Assembly (NCBI GenBank): GCA_963205115.1
Contig: CAUJHV010000014.1
Span: forward strand, 267,030 to 331,029
Length of the DNA stretch: 64,000 bases
Direction: 5' to 3'
DNA from: Pseudomonadota bacterium
GTDB taxonomy: Bacteria > Pseudomonadota > Gammaproteobacteria > Burkholderiales > Burkholderiaceae_C
Positions 60,673 to 64,000 of the stretch are shown here, in pieces. The notes under the pieces are model-generated. The model was not told the origin of the DNA and made no database searches. It was given only the letters and a program-made list of their open reading frames with translations. Positions within the stretch are counted from its first letter, which is position 1; every line of letters starts with the position of its first letter. The position numbers were made by a program, and so were the translations under genes.

Positions 60673-61197
60673 TCAGGAGGCTTCGGCCGGGTACAGCGCG
60701 CGCGCGATACGGCAGGCCGCGCCGTCCCAGCCCTGCCGGCAACCCTGCTCAACCACGCCGCACATCGCATCGCCCTGGCGCTGCAGGTCGGCGTACGCCG
60801 TCGCGTCGACCTCGCCCAGGCCTGCGATGAAGACGCGCGAGGCTGCGGGCGGCGGCGGCGCGTGGGGGTCGCGAGGCACGCGGCAGGTGCCTTGCAGCAT
60901 GGCCACGGTGCAGCGCTGCGCGAGATGCGCGGCTGGATCCGCCCGTGGGGGCGCCGGCGTCGCCAGCACCTCGCCGGGCGCTGCGAGCGTCGCGCGGGCT
61001 GGCGCCGGGCCACCCGCAGGCGAGGACCGAAGGCCGCTCGATGCGCCCAGCGCCACCAGGATCAGCAGCGCGGCACAGGCGCCCAGGGTCAGTGCCATCA
61101 GCCGTGCCGCGAAGCCCGCTCGGGCATCACGCTCCCTTGGCGCCCGTCTGTGCGGGCATGGCCTCACCCGGGTGCGACGGCTGACTGCCGAAGCCAC
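60673..61197 (-). CDS. Small membrane-anchored Cys-containing hypothetical protein
   Basis: I do not recognise this protein. The 174-residue form from GTG 61197 has an Arg-rich N terminus, one membrane helix ('LMALTLGACAALLILVALGA', about 33-52), a Pro/Ala linker, and a C-terminal domain with five Cys ('QRCTVAMLQGTC', 'GDAMCGVVEQGCRQGWDGAA' then Cys). ATG 61098 would begin at the helix. It is likely a periplasmic domain tethered to the inner membrane, with disulfides. It is convergent with the BCS1-like gene. Confidence 0.6.
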   Translation of the reverse strand: MASAVSRRTRVRPCPHRRAPRERDARAGFAARLMALTLGACAALLILVALGASSGLRSSPAGGPAPARATLAAPGEVLATPAPPRADPAAHLAQRCTVAMLQGTCRVPRDPHAPPPPAASRVFIAGLGEVDATAYADLQRQGDAMCGVVEQGCRQGWDGAACRIARALYPAEAS

Positions 61198-61365
61198 GGG
61201 CTTTCCATGGTGTGGCCATGATCGGCCAGCCCTGGGTGGACGACAAGCGTGAACGGTGACACATCACCTCACATGCCTATGGCATTGACAGTTGGGCGGG
61301 CTTACGGCTCAGCTGATCAGCGGCCCCGCGGGGGCAGGCTGTGGGATGGTGCCGGCGCCGCGCGC

Positions 61366-62400
61366 TCAGGCGATGGGCGCAGTCGCCAGGCGGCCTTCTT
61401 CGACGGCGTGACACGCCACGCGCACGCCGTCGTGGGTCTTCAACACCGGCCGCTCGGCGCTGCAGCGCGCATCGGCGTGCGGGCAGCGCGGGTGAAAGGC
61501 ACATCCGGTTGGCGGATTCAGCGGGTTAGGCACCTCGCCCTGCACCGGCGTGCGCGCGCGGCCGCTCATGTGGATGTCGGGAATGGCATCCAGCAGCATG
61601 CGCGTGTAGGGGTGGCGCGGCGCGGCGAAGAGGGTCTTCTTCGGCGCCACCTCGACCAGCCGGCCCAGGTACATCACGCCCACCGAATCGGCCACGTGGC
61701 GCACCACCGCCAGGTTGTGGCTGATGAACAGGTAGGTCAGGCCGCGCTCGCGCTGCAGGTCCTTCATGATGTTCAGCACCTGGGCCTGGACGGAGACGTC
61801 CAGCGCCGAGGTCGGCTCGTCGCAAACCAGGAATTCGGGCTGCGTGGCCAGTGCGCGCGCGATGCTGATGCGCTGGCGCTGTCCGCCCGAAAACTGGTGC
61901 GGGAATTTCACGGCATCCGCCGCGGCCAGGCCCACCGACTGCAGCAGCTCACCGACCCGCTGCTCGACAGCGGCGTCGCCGTCGATCAGGCGGTGTTCGC
62001 GCAGCGGCTCGGCCACGATGTCGCGCACGCGCCAGCGCGGGTTCAGGCTCGCATACGGATCCTGGAAGATCATCTGCATGCGCCGGCGCAGGGCCAGCGC
62101 CTGCGGCGAAGCCAGCACGGCCCGCGTGTCCTGCCCGTCGAAGAACAATTGACCGGCGGTCGGCGGATACAAACCCACCAGCAGCCGCGCCACGGTGCTC
62201 TTGCCGCAGCCCGATTCACCCACCAGCGCCAGCGTGCGGCCGCGCTCGATGCCGAAGGACACGCCGTCCACCGCATGCACCTGCTGGCGCGGCTTGCCTT
62301 CCAGCACGCGGTTGAGCCAGGGCGCGGAGACGTCGAAGACCTTGGCCAGGTCGCGCACCTCGACCAGGTAGGGGCTGCCCTTGGGATCTGCGGCGTTCAC
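61366..62400 (-). CDS. Dipeptide/oligopeptide ABC transporter ATPase (DppF/OppF type)
   Basis: The product is 344 residues. GTG 62400 overlaps the stop of the DppD-type gene (GTGA), which fixes the start. Walker A 'GESGCGKST', '[13 protein letters not shown]' (Q-loop), signature '[15 protein letters not shown]' and Walker B '[12 protein letters not shown]'. The C-terminal peptide-transporter extension '[15 protein letters not shown]' has the Cys-rich motif that holds a 4Fe-4S cluster in studied DppDF. It works as a heterodimer with the next gene to energise import of peptides or similar solutes. It is the last gene of the operon. Confidence 0.92.
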   Translation of the reverse strand: MNAADPKGSPYLVEVRDLAKVFDVSAPWLNRVLEGKPRQQVHAVDGVSFGIERGRTLALVGESGCGKSTVARLLVGLYPPTAGQLFFDGQDTRAVLASPQALALRRRMQMIFQDPYASLNPRWRVRDIVAEPLREHRLIDGDAAVEQRVGELLQSVGLAAADAVKFPHQFSGGQRQRISIARALATQPEFLVCDEPTSALDVSVQAQVLNIMKDLQRERGLTYLFISHNLAVVRHVADSVGVMYLGRLVEVAPKKTLFAAPRHPYTRMLLDAIPDIHMSGRARTPVQGEVPNPLNPPTGCAFHPRCPHADARCSAERPVLKTHDGVRVACHAVEEGRLATAPIA

Positions 62401-63380
62401 AGGCGCGCTCCTGCGGGTTCCAGCACCTGCCAGCAGGCCGCGCGCGTCGCACCGGCATCCAGCAGTTCCGGGCGCTCGCGGCGGCATCGGTCGACCGTCT
62501 GCGTGCAGCGGGGGTTGAAGGCGCAGCCCGGCGGGATGGCATTCAGGCGCGGCATCGCGCCGTCGATCTGCAGCAGCCGCTCACGGTCTTCGTCCATGGC
62601 CGGGATCGAGCCCATCAGCCCGCGCGAATAGGGATGCGACGGGTGGTGGATGACCGCGTGCACCGGGCCGAGTTCGACGATGCGCCCGGCATACATCACG
62701 GCCACGCGGTCGCAGGTTTCGGCGATCACGCCCATGTCGTGCGTGACCAGCATGACGGCGGCGCCCTGCTCCTTCGCCAGCTTCTTCAGCAGCGCGATGA
62801 TCTGCGCCTGGATCGAGACATCCAGCGCGGTCGTGGGTTCGTCGGCCACGATCAGCCGGGGCTGCGCGGCCAGCGCCAGCGCGATCACCACCCGCTGGCG
62901 CATGCCGCCGGAAAACTGGTGCGGGTACTGTCCGATGCGCGCCTCGGGCGCCGGAATGCCGGTCTGGCGCAGCAGGTCGATGGCCCGCTCGCGCGCCTGC
63001 GCCTCGTCCATCGGCAGGTGCGTGCGGATCGTCTCCACGAGCTGCCGCCCCACGGTATACAGCGGGTTCAGCGACGTCAACGGATCCTGGAAGACCGCGC
63101 CGATCTGCCGGCCGCGGATCTTGCGCATGGCGTCCGCATCCAGGTGATCGATGCGCTGGCCGTCCAGCAGCACCTGCCCGCTGGCGATCCGCCCCGGCGG
63201 CTCGAGCAAACCGATGATGGCCGCACCCGTCAGCGACTTGCCCGCGCCCGATTCACCCACCACGCCCAGGATCTCGCCCGGCGCGATCTCGAACGAAATG
63301 TCGTCCAGCGCCAGCAGCGTGCCGTGGCGGGAAGGAAATTCGACGCGCAGGTTCTTGACTTGCAGCAGAGGGTTGGCCAT
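62397..63380 (-). CDS. Dipeptide/oligopeptide ABC transporter ATPase (DppD/OppD type)
   Basis: A 327-residue protein from ATG 63380 ([15 protein letters not shown]); an upstream in-frame ATG adds only three codons. Walker A 'GESGAGKSL', '[17 protein letters not shown]', signature '[15 protein letters not shown]', Walker B '[17 protein letters not shown]' and the Cys motif '[15 protein letters not shown]'. It pairs with the DppF-type subunit. A 166-bp spacer full of hairpins separates it from the permease gene upstream, which is wide for such operons. Confidence 0.92.
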   Translation of the reverse strand: MANPLLQVKNLRVEFPSRHGTLLALDDISFEIAPGEILGVVGESGAGKSLTGAAIIGLLEPPGRIASGQVLLDGQRIDHLDADAMRKIRGRQIGAVFQDPLTSLNPLYTVGRQLVETIRTHLPMDEAQARERAIDLLRQTGIPAPEARIGQYPHQFSGGMRQRVVIALALAAQPRLIVADEPTTALDVSIQAQIIALLKKLAKEQGAAVMLVTHDMGVIAETCDRVAVMYAGRIVELGPVHAVIHHPSHPYSRGLMGSIPAMDEDRERLLQIDGAMPRLNAIPPGCAFNPRCTQTVDRCRRERPELLDAGATRAACWQVLEPAGARL

Positions 63381-63433
63381 GGTCAGCAACTGCCAGTACG
63401 AGCAACGAGCGACCCCAAGGTCCCTCTGGGACA

Positions 63434-63520
63434 GGTCGCCAAAGGCGACCAGGGGCAGCGCTCACGAAGCGGGCCGGATCCGATCCGGGTTTCCCGGTCG
63501 GATCCGGTGCCCCCTCGGGG
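63434..63520. repeat. Hairpin array between dppC-type and dppD-type genes
   Basis: Three hairpins follow each other: GGTCGCC-AAA-GGCGACC (63434-63450), a long one with 10-bp arms CCGGATCCGA/TCGGATCCGG plus an inner CCGGG/CCCGG (63474-63507, loop TTT), and CCCC-TC-GGGG near 63511-63522. None is followed by a T run in the operon direction. Such intercistronic palindromes often stabilise or attenuate messages. Confidence 0.55.
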
Positions 63521-63546
63521 GGCGGACGCCAGGCGGCCGGGGGTCG

Positions 63547-64000
63547 TCATCTCAGTCTGGGGTTCAAGGCATCGCGCAGCCAGTCGCCCAGCAGGTTCAC
63601 GCTCAGCGCAATGATCATCAGCATCGCGCCGGGGAAGACGGTGATCCACCACTCGCCGCTGAACAGGAAGTCGTTGCCCACGCGGATCAGCGTGCCCAGG
63701 CTGGGGCTCGTGGGCGGCACGCCCACGCCCAGGAAGGACAGCGTGGCTTCGATGATGACCGCCTGCGCCACGTCGATGGTGGCCAGCACCAGCACCGGGC
63801 CCAGCACGTTGGGCAGCACGTGGCGGCGCATGATGCGCCCCGAGGGCACGCCGATCACGCGCGCGGCCTGCACGTATTCTTTCTGGCGCTCGACCATCGT
63901 CAGGCCACGCACCGTGCGCGCGTACTTGACCCAGCCCGTCAGCGCGATGGCCAGGATCAGCACGGCAAAGGCCAGCAGCTCGTGGGCATTCGGGAACATC
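63547..64000 (-). CDS. Dipeptide/oligopeptide ABC transporter permease (DppC type), 5' part outside window
   Basis: The last 150 or so residues of a membrane permease; the frame is open to the window edge. The EAA loop 'EYVQAARVIGVPSGRIMRRH' followed by 'VLPNVLGPVLV' and the late 'EATLSFLGVGVPPTSPSLGT' are classic for DppC/OppC. It ends 'LLGDWLRDALNPRLR'. It forms the channel with a DppB-type partner that should lie beyond the edge. Confidence 0.93.
   Translation of the reverse strand, partial: MFPNAHELLAFAVLILAIALTGWVKYARTVRGLTMVERQKEYVQAARVIGVPSGRIMRRHVLPNVLGPVLVLATIDVAQAVIIEATLSFLGVGVPPTSPSLGTLIRVGNDFLFSGEWWITVFPGAMLMIIALSVNLLGDWLRDALNPRLR

Noticed and set aside
1..64000. CRISPR arrays, rRNA or tRNA genes
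   Set aside because: No regularly spaced short repeats and no recognisable tRNA or rRNA sequence were seen on reading either strand by eye. A tRNAscan/Infernal run would be decisive.

Overview
The window is 64 kb of high-GC bacterial chromosome. I read it as a betaproteobacterium of the order Burkholderiales. The reasons are two Bug-type (tripartite tricarboxylate) receptors, TRAP and BMP transport operons, PEP-CTERM sorting tags, and G/C-ending codons throughout. This is inferred from gene content; there is no rRNA or tRNA to test it.

Layout. 1-3 kb: two tandem RlpA-like cell-wall proteins converge on a chemotaxis receptor. 3-18.3 kb: a purine locus. On the minus strand are a LysR regulator, guanine deaminase and a BMP-type ABC importer (ATPase, two permeases, lipoprotein), closed by a strong terminator at 2971. 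Divergently on the plus strand are xdhA, xdhB, a MurA paralogue and xdhC, followed by an M6-type metalloprotease. The likely logic is import of purine nucleosides or bases, guanine to xanthine, xanthine to urate. 18.4-28.4 kb: a uronate/aldarate locus. A GntR/FCD regulator with a perfect operator separates udh, TRAP dctPQM and an SMP-30 lactonase (plus) from an aldolase, a TIGR03790 protein and a glycerate kinase (minus).

28.4-49.05 kb: a probable genomic island. The last 45 bp of the SMP-30 gene reappear about 20.6 kb downstream as a direct repeat (37 bp perfect), the signature of insertion at the 3' end of a gene. Inside are a 1007-residue RelA/SpoT-type nucleotide synthetase, a scrap-yard of gene fragments (IS91-family transposase, cytochrome c), an MFS transporter, and a translationally coupled five-gene cassette of very large proteins (33.1-47.2 kb). 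In the cassette one protein carries a DUF6603-like region, one a jacalin-like lectin domain, and the last a tail-collar-like C terminus. I know of no described function for this cassette; it is the best candidate here for an undescribed system. No integrase is visible.

49.3-64 kb: ordinary accessory chromosome. It holds a PEP-CTERM protein, three minus-strand oxidoreductase-type genes, a YbjQ protein overlapping tail-to-tail with a LysR gene, an operon alternating Bug receptors with alpha/beta hydrolases, a bacterial BCS1-like AAA ATPase, a small membrane-anchored protein, and the end of a dipeptide/oligopeptide ABC operon that runs off the right edge.
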